A stretch of 64,000 nucleotides of DNA, taken from assembly GCF_030272615.1 (NCBI RefSeq), contig NC_081413.1:161076849-161140848 (forward strand), given 5' to 3'. Origin of the DNA: Cryptomeria japonica. Its lineage: Eukaryota > Streptophyta > Pinopsida > Cupressales > Cupressaceae. A model generated the notes under the pieces. It was not told the DNA's origin and ran no database searches. It saw only the letters and a program-made list of their open reading frames with translations. This document shows positions 1 to 10,911 of this stretch, in pieces. The translations under genes and the position numbers were made by a program. How positions within the stretch are numbered: position 1 is the stretch's first letter; each line of letters starts with the position of its first letter.

Positions 1-1392
1 ATTGAGCCAAATGATGAAAATCGCTCCTGACCCTTCCAATGGGTCCAAGGCGAAAATTCTTCAGCCACCTATTTTCCCTTGCAAAATCAAGTCAAACTTG
101 GGTTGGATGTGAGAGGAGAAGTGTTTTCTAGCCTTTTGAGGTGAATTCAACTTGAAATGATGTAGGAATAAGCCTAAATTAAGAAATTCACTCTTGACCC
201 TTCCAGAGGGTCTAGGGCGAAATTTCACCAAAACCACTTTTTTCCAAATTTGTGACAAGACAATTGCAAACTAACTTCAAGTTGCTAGGAAACATTGAAA
301 TTGAAGGAATTGAGCCAAATCAAGAATTTCGCTCCTGACCCTTCCAAAGGGTCCAGAGTGAAATTCTAAAATCCACCTATTCCTTTCGCATTTAGACCAA
401 GCTAGGCCTGGACAAAGATGATAGAAGCCCTTGAGATTGCCCTTGAATGGATTTTGGTCTCCAAAAATGATGATTTTGGGCTAGAGGAAGAAATTCGCTC
501 CTGACCCTTCCAAAGGGTCCAGAGCAAAAAACACTAAAACCATCCTTTTCTCCAAATTTTGTGCTAAGTCAGGACTGAACTAGGGTGAGAAAAACTATTT
601 GGAATACCTTGGAAAGATGTTTGACCATCAAAGTGTGAATTTTGAGCTAAAATAAGAATTTCGCTCCTAACCCTTCCAAAGGGTCCAGAGCGAAATTCTG
701 CATAGGTCCTGTCCCTGGCTAGGTTTTTGAGCGAATTTGACCTTTTAGGCCTTGTGAAGATCAAACCAATATTGGCAAGTTGGGAAATGGGTTCAATGTG
801 AGGGAGTCCAGATGAAGTGAAGTGAAGAAAGTGAAATTGGGTGTGAATAGGCAAGCAAAGAGTGAATTTCACTCCTGACCCTTCCAGAGGGTCCAGAGCG
901 AAATTCATCAAAATCACTATTTCCCCTTTGTGTCAAGGCAAGATTTTGATTCCTAAGGCATGAAAAGACTGGAGGGAGGTTATTTAAGCCTTGCAAGATG
1001 AATTGAGGTGAAGGAAGTGTAAAATGAAGCCTAAAGAAGGAATTTCGCTCCTGACCCTTCTAGAGGGTCTAGAGCGAAATTCCCAAAATCACCTAGTTTG
1101 CCCATGAGGAAGGTCAAGTTGTGGATTCCCAGCCTTTGGTGAGGAGAAGGATAGCGTATGCTTGCCTTGGAAGGCATTTTGGAGTAGAGACATGATGGAA
1201 TTTGTCCAAAGATGCGAAATTCGCTCCTGACCCTTCCAGAGGGTCCAGGGCGAAATCCTTTGAAACTACTATTTTTCACCTTGTTTGGGCCAAGCGAGGA
1301 GCTAATTGTGAGGTAATGTTGAAAAGAGGTCTAAATTGGCCAGGAATGCAAAATTCGCTCCTGACCCTTCCAGAGGGTCTAGGGCGAAATTC
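1..1392 (+). repeat. Array A: nine copies of a 43-nt hairpin core
   Basis: Cores lie at about 19-60, 183-226, 323-366, 490-530, 655-699, 863-906, 1039-1082, 1214-1257 and 1350-1392, spaced roughly 136-208 bp. The consensus core has outer arms GAATTTCGCTC and GAGCGAAATTC (11 bp, perfect complement), a 2x2 internal loop, inner arms GACCC and GGGTC, and a 7-nt loop. The spacers between cores are only faintly similar to one another, while the cores are nearly identical. Small open frames here on the minus strand (recurrent GPSGRVRSE) are translations of the repeat. Confidence 0.9.
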
Positions 1393-1550
1393 TTATGGAG
1401 CCTGTCCCTGGGGAGAACCTTGAGCAAACTTCATTTTGATGTCTTCTTGTTGATGATTTAAGGTATAAAATGCTATGTTAGAATAAATATATTATGTGTC
1501 CTTAATCATTTTATGGTTTGTCTTGCAGGTGAAAGAAGACCAGGCCAGGG

Positions 1551-1680
1551 CAAGGACAACCTCCTCCAGTCCAACATCATCAAGGACGGCCTCCTCCAGT
1601 CCAACATCATCAAGGACGACCTCCTCCAGTCTAGCATCATCAAGGACGACCTCTTCCAATCCAGCATTTGAAGGAAAGGT
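1551..1680 (+). repeat. 30-bp minisatellite, about four units
   Basis: The unit begins CTCCTCCAGTCCAACATCAT and continues CAAGGACGAC. Units start at 1561, 1591, 1621 and 1651, the last partly diverged. Because the unit length is a multiple of three, both strands stay open (TTSSSPTSSR-like on plus, LEEVVLDDVG-like on minus). This is a by-product of the repeat and not evidence of a protein. It lies inside LTR-A, between the hairpin array and the TATA-like box. Confidence 0.85.
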
Positions 1681-2100
1681 ACACCATCCATCCTGCACAT
1701 CAAAGACAAAAGAGGTTAAAGAAAGGGTCCATTGGAGAAGCAGATAGTCTCAGAAGAGTTAATTAAAGTTAGCTTCTCAGCATCATCAAATTGAACATCA
1801 ACCAAGTTGCAAGTGTCAGATAAGGTGGCGTCCCAGTCATCACTCCTCTAGTCGGATTGGTCCACCTCAGCGTGTCCAGATTCAATGTACCTGACTCATC
1901 AAAGATGACACAAACTTCGATGTACCTACCCCGGTTATCCATTGGTCGAATATTCCAGAGAAGACATGTGTCCAAATAATGCAATTATTTCATTGGCCAG
2001 AATTGAGTTTGTTGTAACAAACCCTAATTAGGGTTTTTATTGTTAAATCTCGGCCATTGATCTCAAATTGATCTGGGCCATTGAATTGTATTGTGAGCGC

Positions 2101-2108
2101 AATATAAG
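2101..2108 (+). promoter_or_regulatory. TATA-like box of LTR-A
   Basis: AATATAAG lies about 860 bp before the LTR end, followed by a GC-rich stretch, and upstream of it lie the hairpin array and the minisatellite. This is the position expected of a U3/R promoter. Prediction from sequence only. Confidence 0.4.
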
Positions 2109-2970
2109 CCCTGGCTCCTCATTTGTAAAGGCTAATAAGAGTTAGTCAGTAGTTAGAAGGTGAATAGTTAGTTAATAGTGAATAGTCAGTCGATAGAATA
2201 GCAATTAGAGTAGAATAGAAAGCGAAGGCAAGGATTGTTGCCAAGATGTTGTTGTAAAAGACTTGTAAACTTCATTGAAGAAATGGTGAAATCTATGGGT
2301 CGATTCAACAATTTGCATGGTCTTTATACTTCTCAGATTTGATTTCATGTTATTAGATGAATGGAAGAAATGTGTTTGATTGATGGTGAAATTTGTTTAT
2401 CCATACTACTAGCAGTTTGTTGATTGCAAACTTGCCTTGTGTAGTCAACTGGAATCATTCAGTTTAAGCTTAACGTCAATTGTCGCTTCTTCACTGATAT
2501 GCATCAGCTTGATGGTGTTTATGCCTGTAGCGATGATATGAACATCATAAAGCTTTCCTCCGAAGATCGCACTAACCTTGTGGAGATGGTCTTGGGATGT
2601 CAAAACAAGACTTAGTTAGAATTTCATCAAAGGTTATTCATTGCTCCTACATTCTTAGTGTCAGAATTAGATCCTTTCCTCGCCCTCATCCTTTTCCTTT
2701 TTTTTCAAAATCTAGTGAAATTCCAGCAATATTCAAAGCAAATCAGACGTTCAGTCATCAAGTGTAAGTCCCCCTGTGATTCCAGCAAAATCATATCATA
2801 CCACGAAGAGTTTATCCACACGTAGAGATCCTACATAACAGAACCTTGGAGTTACTCTGACTGATCCTTCGGCGAGATCTTCAGCAGTCGGGAAACTTTA
2901 CTCAAGAGAGGATAAGATACCTTTGGGTATTTTATTCTGTGTTCGCATGTGCATAAAAAACACATCAACA

Positions 2971-3358
2971 CGAACTCACACAAGTCTATTGTGCGAAATC
3001 TTCAAGGTTGATTGTGGTTAAGTAGTCAAAGACCCTCATACGAACTTGAGAAGGACTTCTATTGTGTGAATCTAACCTTATACATCTGTTGTTGATCCTT
3101 CTATCCATCCGTTGTTGATAAGGGCTGCAAGCTTCATTGATATATTGAACAACAATCTAAGATAAGTGTATTGCCTTGTAATTGCCTACATTTAAGATAA
3201 TACATATTGTATTTGAGGTTGGGTTTTTCACCTCCAAGAGAGAGGTTTTCCCAGGGTATTGGTGTCTTTTGTCTTGTGTTTTATTATTGTTACTGTTCAT
3301 TCACAGTCTGATTATAATCTAATTGCTTAAATCAACAACTCGTTGCTTAAAATTAACA
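2971..3358 (+). mobile_element. Copia1 5' LTR, truncated at its left end
   Basis: The segment ends ...AATTAACA directly before a canonical primer binding site, so it is the U5 side of a copia LTR. It shares a U5 layout with the Copia2 LTR: a short hairpin (ACCTC...GAGGT near 3230-3246), then GTTTTCCCAGGG, about 110 nt before the primer site. The left part is missing where LTR-A abuts at 2970. The right-hand LTR of Copia1 is absent, so the original LTR length cannot be read here. Confidence 0.7.
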
Positions 3359-3370
3359 TGGTATCAGAGC
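3359..3370 (+). other. Copia1 primer binding site
   Basis: TGGTATCAGAGC directly follows the LTR end CA. This is the usual plant Ty1/copia primer site, complementary to the 3' end of initiator tRNA-Met. Confidence 0.9.
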
Positions 3371-3441
3371 TTTAGGTTCATTCAAAATAATCAGATTATT
3401 AGTTGTACTTCACTTTCAGTTTGCTATTTTAGTTTTGCAAG

Positions 3442-6400
3442 ATGGTTACAGGTTTGAAAGTAGAGGACAGACTTGAAGGTGCCCTCAATTTTACATCATG
3501 GAAGGTTTGTGTCCTCCTTGCTCTTGGAGAATTGGAGTTGTTACAATTTGTGCAAGACAAGGATCTAATTGAACCTTCGGATCTGGAAGAACTAAAGCAA
3601 TTCAAGAAAAATGCTCTCAAGGGAAAGAAGTTCCTTATTGATTTCGTGAAGGATCATCTTGTTCTAGTTATCTCCAAACTGAAGACAGCCCAAGAGATGT
3701 TTAAACATCTTGAAGGGATATATGAGATCAACAACATCAGTCGGACACTTACATTGAGGCAGCAACTTCTTCAAGTCAAAATATGCAAAGGAGATTCAGT
3801 CATGTCCTTCTTCATGAAGATTTAAGAATTGAAGGACCAACTCAACACCATTGGAAGCGAGGTTGTGGACAAGGATATTGTCATGATTGCTTTGAATGGT
3901 CTTTCTGACTCTTGGGATCCTTTCATTCAAAGCATAAGTGGAAGAGCTGAATTCCCTTCCTTCGATCGCCTCCGGTCAGATTGCATTCAAGAGGAGTCAT
4001 GCCTTGCTGCCAGAGAAATACATAAAGGCTCTCATGGGGGAGATCAACATGTGCTTGCATCTCAACATGTTAGAAGAAAGGGAGGCCATTGGAAGAAGAA
4101 CAGCTTCAAAAGAGATAGAGACTTCAGACCTCCTGCTTTCGATTCAAGGAAGAAGCCAAGGGATCTTTCACGTGTCCATTGCTTCAAATGCGACAAGTTT
4201 GGACATTATGCCAAAGAATGTCAGAATCCGCCCATGCAAGGAGAGGCCAACCTGAATGAAGTTGCAAACTCAGAGAATAATGAAGACTATCTCTTCATTT
4301 TTGCCTTATCCAACAATGTGCCAACCGATAGTAACACTTGGTTGATAGACAGTGGTGCATCTAGACACATCACGGGATATCGAGAGCATCTCTCAAACTT
4401 GAAGGAGAAAGAGTCCAACCTTCACGTGGTAATTGGTAATGATGCTCAGTATTCGGTAAGAGGTTTTGGTAGCACTTCTTTAAATTTAGAATCTGGCATG
4501 TCCTTGCATCTTAGTGATATTTTGTCCCTGGAATTAAGAGGAATTTAATTTCTATTTCTGCCCTAGAAGATAAAGGTTATCAAACAGCATTTTTTGAGGG
4601 TAAAGTACTTGCATGGCCTAAGAAATCTAGTATTAAATCTGCTCGTGTTATTGGAAATAGATATGATAGCTTGTATAAGCTTTCAGCTAACCCCATTCGA
4701 GCACTCATTCATGAAGCTCCTGAATCTAGCTAGCTATGGCATAAAAGGCTCGGCCATCTTCACTATCAGGCACTTCCTTCACTTGAAAAGATGGTTAAAG
4801 GTATGCCTAAACTTAATCAATTTCATTATGATGCTTGCAAAGGTTGTGCATTAGGTAAGAACACTAAAAGTCCATTTCATAAAAGTGAAAGTAGAGCTAA
4901 GGAAAAATTAGCACTTGTTCATTCTGATCTATGTGGACCAATGTATGTTCCTTCACCTAGTGGATTTCTATACTATGTTACATTTATAGATGATTTTTCT
5001 AGAAAGACTTGGATTTAGTTTCTAAAATCTAAAGAATTTGATGAAGTGTTAAGTAGGTTTAAAGAATTTAAAGCTCTAGCTGAAAATATGTCTAGTAAAA
5101 GGATTAAAGTTTTAAGATCTAACAATGGAGGTGAATACACCTCAAGTGGCTTCAATGACTTTTGTGTAGAAACAGGAATTAAGAGGGAGTTTTGTGTTTC
5201 CTACAATCCTCAGCAAAATGGTGTAGCTCAACGAAAGAATAGAGCCATTATTGAAGCTGTCAAAGCTATGATTCACGATCAGGACCTGCAGACCTTCTTA
5301 TGGACTGAAGCATCCAAGACTGCAGTGTACATTCAGAATAGATGCCCTCACTGTGTCCTGAAGAACATAACTCCCCAGGAAGCTTTCACTGGAATCAAAC
5401 CAAATATCAGCCACCTAAGGATCTTTGGAAGTCTTGTCTATGTTCATGTGCCAAAGGAAAAGAGGACTAAGTTGGAGCCTTCCGGGAAGAAGGGTATCCT
5501 TGTTGGATATAGTGAATCTTCCAAGGCATTTCACATCTACATTCCTGGTCAAAGGTACATTGAGGTAAGTAGGGATGTCACCTTTGAAGAAAATATTGTT
5601 TTCAAGAAATCTAAAGGTTCTCTTATTGATAATGATAAAGAAGTCAATGATAATCAAAATATGATACTAACCCTGAGATTCAAAGGGAGTCTATTGAACC
5701 TCCTGAACCTATTGAGCATGATAATCCTCTTAAGCCTCTAGTTCCAACTGATGGACCTAGAGACATTGCAATTAGCAAGAAAAGACCACTTTGGGTTAGA
5801 AGCACAATTCAAGATGCAGAAAAGTTTGCAGCTCCTAGTGGCACTTTCAGAGAAAGTAAGAGACCTCAGAAGCTCTCCAACTATGTTGCAATGATGTGCA
5901 ACATCATTGAGGCTGAACCATCCAGCATAGAAGAAGCCATGAACCAGCAAGCATGGAAGTTAGCTATGGACGAAGAGTATCAATCCATCATCAAGAATGA
6001 TGTCTGGGATATTGTGCCTAGACCTAAAGGTAAGTTTGTTGTTTCTTCCAAATGGTTTTTTAAAATTAAACATGTTGTTGATGGTAGTATAGAGAAATAT
6101 AAAGCTAGATTTGTAGCTCGTGGTTTTTCTCAAAAGGAAGGCATAGATTATGAAAAAACATTTGCTCTTGTTGCTAGATATACTTCCATTAGAACTATTA
6201 TACCTATTGTTGCACATAAAGGTTGGAAATTACATCAGATGGATGTAAAGATTGCCTTCCTTAATGGTGTTATTAAGGAAGAAGTCTATATTGAACAACC
6301 TGAAGGTTATGAGATTCATAATAGAGAAACTCATGTGTGCAGATTGAAGAAGGCTCTCTACGACCTCAAGCAATCTCCTAAAGCTTGATATGAAAGAATT

Positions 6401-7022
6401 GATAAGTACTTAGTTTAGGATTTTATAAGAATGATGTTGATCCTAACATTTACTTTAAACTATTTAATGGTGAAATGTTAATTCTCGTTCTATATGTAGA
6501 TGATTTATTTCTAATTGGTGAAGATAGTCTCATCATTAGGTGTAAGAAAGAATTAGCTACTGAATTTGAAATGAAGGATCTAGGTCTAATGCATTACTTT
6601 CTAGGGTTAGAAGTGTGGCAAAGACCTAATGAAATTATTCTAAGTCAAGGTAAATATACTATTGATATATTGAAAAGATTTGGTATGATGGATTATAAAG
6701 CTATGTATACTCCTATGGAAACTAGCTTGAAGAAGTTGAGAATTTCTGCAGCTAACTTTGATTTTGCAGATCCTTCATAGTACAGGCAATTGATTGGATC
6801 CTTGATGTATCTAGTCAACACTAGACCAAATATCTGCTATGCAGTGAGTGCACTTAGCCAATTCATGAACCAGCCAAAGCATGTTCACTTGGTGGCAGCC
6901 AAGCACATCCTGAGATACTTTTGTGGAACAGTTGGCTATGGACTAAAGTATTCAGCCAACACAGTAATCAATATGCCTTAGAAACTAAGATTTTGGTCTA
7001 ATCAAGGAAGAAGTGGGTGTCT
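3442..7022 (+). pseudogene. Copia1 gag-pol polyprotein, decayed
   Basis: Ty1/copia order is visible. Gag starts MVTGLKVEDRLEG and has a CCHC knuckle CFKCDKFGHYAKEC (4180-4221). Protease has LIDSGAS (Asp codon 4348). Integrase runs about 4735-5430, RT about 5960-6790 with YVDD at 6493-6504, then part of RNase H. The Gag is close to that of Copia2, so the two are one family. Breaks: in-frame TAA at 3823, frameshift near 4525, and further stops near 5017, 6386 and 6778. In integrase the second catalytic Asp is Asn (codon 5121) and the catalytic Glu is Gln (codon 5229). RNase H is cut off near 7022 where array B begins. Transcription and translation are not expected to yield an active element. 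Confidence 0.92.
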
Positions 7023-8194
7023 TCTAAGAATTTCGCTTTGGACCCTTTGGAAGGGTCAGGAGTGAAATTCAAGTTTTGGGTTGATTTCACACCTCTTTCC
7101 TCCTCAACTCACTTCAAACTTGATTTAACCAATTTCTTCTCACCACAGTCAAGTCCACTTACCACCAAATTAGCTTGAAAACTTCGCCTTTCAATGCCTT
7201 AGGCAAAATAGGGGGTCAAATGAGGATTTCGCTCTGGACCCTTTGGAAGCGTCAGGAGCGAATTTCCTTCTCCGGGCTAATTTCTATCATTTTGTCACTT
7301 CAAACCTTCTTCCTAAGGCAAATATGCATCCAAGTCCTCCATACCATGCAATAGAGGTTTCAAACTTGGTCAAGACAAGGAGCAAAGCAGAGGAAATATG
7401 AATTTCACCCTCGACCCTCTAGAAGGGTCAAGAGCGAAATTCATCCTTAAGCTCATTTCATACCTCAAACCTCCTTTCCTTGCCTTGGATATAACTTTTC
7501 AAGACTTCTCCTATCATCTCCAGGCCAACTTGCCTCTTACTTAGCCCAAAAATCTTCATTTTCAACACCTAAGGCCAAAATTGAGGGTCAAATGGAGGAA
7601 TTCGCTCCGGACCCTTTGGAAGGGTCAAGAGCGAATTTCCTATTCTATGCTCAAATCCCTTCTCAAACTATCTTGACTTTGCCCTAGACTTGATCCTAAA
7701 TCAATTTCATTCCATGTCCTTCGCCAACTTTCTCAACCATACACTGACCTAGATCAATTTTAGGTTCCTTATGAAATTTCGCCCTGGACCCTTTGGAAGG
7801 GTCAAGAGCGAAATTTGAGTTTTGCTCAAACTTCTTGACCTATTCCGCTCATCTCACCCAGTCTGGCCTCCTTTGATCTTCTTCTCATCAAATCATGCCT
7901 AGGATCTCATTTTTCATCAATTGGATCAATCTTAACCCTGAGAGATGACACTGACTCACTTGAACTCAAACAAGACACAACTAAGCTAAAGGAAGACCTT
8001 GAACGAAACTCTAACCTAGAGCATCCACTGACTCACCCTAGCTCAAGCAGAGCCTCCTATCTAGCGATCCCCCAACAGCACTCATCATGCAAAGGCTAAC
8101 AGACAAAACTCAAAAAGACCCAGAAAAAAAACCCTAGAAAGCAAAAAGTAGGGGTCCCCATTTGCAATGGGGCGATGTGTGAATACATCACAAC
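7023..8194 (-). mobile_element. Giant LTR copy B1, 5' part, minus strand
   Basis: Read on the minus strand, it begins at 8194 with TGTTGTGATGTATTCACACA, passes a CCCCATT...AATGGGG inverted repeat and an A/G-rich stretch, then enters five hairpin cores identical in structure to array A. It stops at about 7022 inside the array, where Copia1 RNase H begins, so its 3' half is missing. Orientation is opposite to LTR-A. Confidence 0.6.
7028..7815 (-). repeat. Array B: five 43-nt hairpin cores
   Basis: Cores lie at about 7028-7070, 7226-7266, 7400-7442, 7597-7639 and 7772-7815, period 170-200 bp. They are the reverse complement of the array A cores: same 11-bp outer arms, inner GACCC/GGGTC arms and 7-nt loop. 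As in array A, spacers are diverged while cores are conserved. Confidence 0.88.
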
Positions 8195-8954
8195 AGTACC
8201 TTTGGAAGGATGGGACCTAAAGAGGAATTTCGCTTTGGACCCTTTGAGAGGGTCAGGAGTGAAATTTGCTTCTTAGCTCAAATTCTCCAATTTTCCTCAT
8301 CTCACTTGGTTGCAACTCACCTCCAAAGGCATGGATCGATCATTCTTCATTCAATTGAAGCCTGGAAGCAAGGGTTATAGCCCAAGTTAGGACCAAGAGA
8401 GGTTCTTAGGAGAATTCACTCTAGACCCTTTGGAAGGGTCAGGAAGAAAATTCTTCTTTAAGCTCAAATCCTTAACTCTCTCTCAAATTTTCAGGTCTAT
8501 TTCTCATAATTACATCCCTCCAAACTTGCCCTTGCTAGCCTTCGTCGTTCGTGCCTACACTTCGATTATTTGCATCATCACACCAACTCAGACTCCACAG
8601 AAGACAAGACTTTGGCCTAACAACTCACAACCCTAACTCATCTAGACTTAAACCCTTCAAGACTTCCTCTACAAAATATACATTCTCCAACTTTCTCAGG
8701 CAAGATCTTGTTAAAATTTACATCAGGGTTTTAGGCAGAGAATAATGACTTCCCCAAGCTTAGGCCAGACTTGGCCCTAAAAGGAACCCTAGGCAAGCTC
8801 TACGAAGGAAACCCTAACTTAACTAACCTAGGCCATCACTAACTCACTCAAAACACCAAACAAGCAGAGAGAAGCCAAGCAAAGAGAAAGCAAAACCCAA
8901 AAAAGAGAGGGGGTCCCCATTTTGATGGGGTGATGTGTGAAATGGTCACAACAG
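8195..8954 (-). mobile_element. Giant LTR copy B2, 5' part, minus strand
   Basis: A second LTR start lies at 8954 (minus strand TGTTGTGACCATTTCACACA, then the CCCCAT...ATGGGG repeat), homologous to the start at 8194. It carries two more hairpin cores (about 8225-8267 and 8411-8453). The leader between the start and the first core is about 500 bp here and about 380 bp in B1. The pair is a tandem duplication or one LTR inserted in another; no duplication of target sequence was identified. Confidence 0.55.
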
Positions 8955-9764
8955 GACGATAGTATAAAAGATATATAGGAGTACTCAAATAATTACAAGT
9001 TTAACCATACAAAAGTTAGAACACATATCTACTTGATATATTTTTATAAGGAAATAGCATATAAGAGTTGATATAAAATCAAAGGCATTTAGAAGACATG
9101 AGAAAATATGTAATAAACACTTGAGAAGACACTGAATAAAAATCAAATCATAGATATTTGTGGTTTCACCTATAAGTTAAATTTGATCTTCCAAATTTCA
9201 TAATATTGTTAACTAAAGTTCCAATTGTCCTAGATCAGTATGGAAATTGCAAGCAATGATGCACACATAATGAGAACCATCCTTTAAGATATACTAGATT
9301 GAAAAGAAATGTAAGCTATGGGTATTTATTGCAATTCCCTTTCTATATCTGTGTGGTCTCTAAGTGAATAAAGCCCACTGAATGAAACTTTGTTGAAAGA
9401 AACCCACCCAACAAAACCATTGATTCATCTTTGCAAACTAGACACAACCTATCAAACAAACCCCCAAAATGTTGAACACAATAAACAAGCCCAAAACAAT
9501 CCACCGTCAAACAAAAAACCAAAAAAAAAATTGCAGGTATGTTTCATATTAGAGACACATGTACACATCTCAAGGACATTCTATCATTTTGAAAAACTCT
9601 TGGGACAAGCAAGCTGGTTTTAGGAGTAGGATGCCCCTGTGAAACATAGATTTATGGCCCATGCTATTTTAATCATCTCTATTTTTAGCCCAGTGTGCTG
9701 TTTTAGATCATATATTTTTAGGAATCTATCTATAGATCTCTTGTCATGCAAGAGATGTGAGTTA
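8955..9764. other. Unassigned AT-rich stretch
   Basis: I recognise no gene here. There is an A-rich tract near 9511-9535. The only open frame of note (9390-9623) has no recognisable motif. The stretch joins LTR-B2 to the old copia RT fragment and may be earlier pol or leader sequence too decayed to recognise. Confidence 0.5.
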
Positions 9765-9976
9765 TAAGTGGCAGCTTGGATCTCTTCCTAACATCAATTC
9801 AATTGCCAATTGCATGGTTTGAAATTTAGTTTCAATGGGTATGATTTTCAATTCAAAGTAGATGGTAAGTTAAAATAGTACAAGACTAGATTGGTGGTGG
9901 AAGTATAGGTGGACCATTTTCGCCTATAACTAAACTTACTTCTATTATATTCCTACTTTCTATTGCAATTATTTGT
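9765..9976 (+). pseudogene. Old copia RT fragment, piece 1
   Basis: Translated fragments match the start of copia RT in several frames: a W-x-L-x-SLP stretch, then a frame-shifted FKVDGKLK and YKTRLVV, the region normally reading KARLVA. Frame changes and stops occur every few dozen bases, so this is much older than Copia1 or Copia2. The sequence breaks at 9976 inside RT and resumes at 10376. Confidence 0.6.
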
Positions 9977-10375
9977 TGTTAGTGTAAATAGAGTCATTGT
10001 TAAACTAGTTAGCTAATCACCTTTCTTGTGAGTGACCTATTCACACTTAGCTAAACTTATTTAAGCTATTTTATGCTTTTGTCACACTTCATTGCATTGA
10101 GACATGTATCCTCATCACTTGAGACGCCTATTGCATGCATACTTGCCACTTGCTCACACCCTTGTCAAGTGAACTCACAAGTGTTTGCACCTTTGGAGGA
10201 GTAGTTAGAGTTTCACTCATACCTTCTCACCTCCTCATCCTTGCCTATATATGCAAGGTCAATCATTGTATTATACACTCTTCATTTGTATATGATAGAC
10301 ATACTACTGTGCTCGTTTTTGTTCACTTGTGGAAGGTAATCAATTGGCACTTTCAGATCTTGGCTAATTCCAACA
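9977..10375 (+). mobile_element. Solo LTR, 399 bp, inside the old copia RT
   Basis: It begins TGTTAGTG and ends TTCCAACA. The flanks are TTTGT on the left and CTTGC on the right, a 5-bp target duplication with two transitions. The copia reading frame (SIAIIC then DFDEEQLD) continues across it when it is left out. A TATA-like CCTATATATG lies near 10242. No internal coding region is present, so one LTR remains after recombination. Confidence 0.7.
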
Positions 10376-10911
10376 CTTGCGATTTTGACGAAGAGCAATT
10401 GGATGGTAAAAATGTTTTTTGTGTGTCAAAATCTTGAAGAAGAAATTTATATGAAATAGCCAAATGATTTTGTCATGAAAGGAAAAGAAAACTTGGTTTG
10501 CAAGTTCAAGTCGTCTTTGTATGGTTTGAAGCAATCATTTTGATTGTATATTAGAAATTTTATGCTTTTGCATTGGAGCTCAAGTTTGTAAGGAGTGAGA
10601 CTGAGCATTTTTTTTATTTCAAATTAATTGATGATCAATTCCTAATCATTGTCTTATATGTTAATGACAAGTTTATTGAAATTAGCTTGGGGATGATTAG
10701 GGAGCTCAAAACTTAGTTTTCTAGTGAATTTGACATGAAGTATTTGGGGTCTACAAAATATATCTTGGGTATGAAGATTAATGGAGATTGGGTTGACAAA
10801 AAGCTTTGGCTTAACCCACAAAAATATGTTCACACTATTTTGCAGCAATTCGCCATGTAGGAGCGTAAGCCAATGAGTATTCTTTTACTTGTCAATACTC
10901 AATTATCTTTG
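10376..10911 (+). pseudogene. Old copia RT fragment, piece 2
   Basis: Recognisable copia RT blocks: EEIYMK, PNDFVMKGKE, LVCKFKSSLYGLKQS, then the catalytic-loop region reading VLYVND (the usual YVDD has its first Asp replaced by Asn), then FDMKYLG and LGMKI. Several stops and frame changes. The piece ends in the 18-bp target duplication of the LINE that interrupts it. Confidence 0.75.
10894..10911 (+). repeat. 18-bp target-site duplication of LINE1 (left copy)
   Basis: AATACTCAATTATCTTTG occurs here and again at 20826-20843, directly after an A-rich tail. Joining the flanks restores one continuous old copia sequence. This is the hallmark of target-primed insertion of a LINE. Confidence 0.88.

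Larger units (their letters stand above)
1..2970 (+). mobile_element. Giant LTR, 3' part (LTR-A); 5' end outside window
   Basis: Noncoding. Seen: a hairpin-repeat array (1-1392), a 30-bp minisatellite, a TATA-like box near 2101, and an end ...ACATCAACA at 2970. The minus-strand relatives at 8194 and 8954 begin TGTTGTGA..., so the start TGTTG and the end CAACA form the short terminal inverted repeat expected of an LTR. No tRNA primer site follows 2970, so this is a solo or 3' LTR. The sequence after it belongs to a copia LTR (Copia1), so LTR-A probably inserted there. Its length would be at least 3 kb. The family name is unknown, and membership rests on the shared hairpin core and the end sequences. 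Confidence 0.6.

Noticed and set aside
61-1279. A family of small proteins sharing FRPGPSGRVRSE-like text on the minus strand
   Set aside because: They are translations of the 43-nt hairpin core in one frame. The flanking residues differ at random and there is no common start or stop.
1-1392. CRISPR-like layout (conserved palindromic repeat plus unique spacers)
   Set aside because: Spacers vary from about 95 to 165 bp and are distantly similar to each other, there are no cas genes, and the context is a plant LTR.
1496-1747. Ser/Thr-rich 83-codon protein
   Set aside because: Entirely produced by the 30-bp minisatellite; no motif and no relatives in the neighbouring elements.
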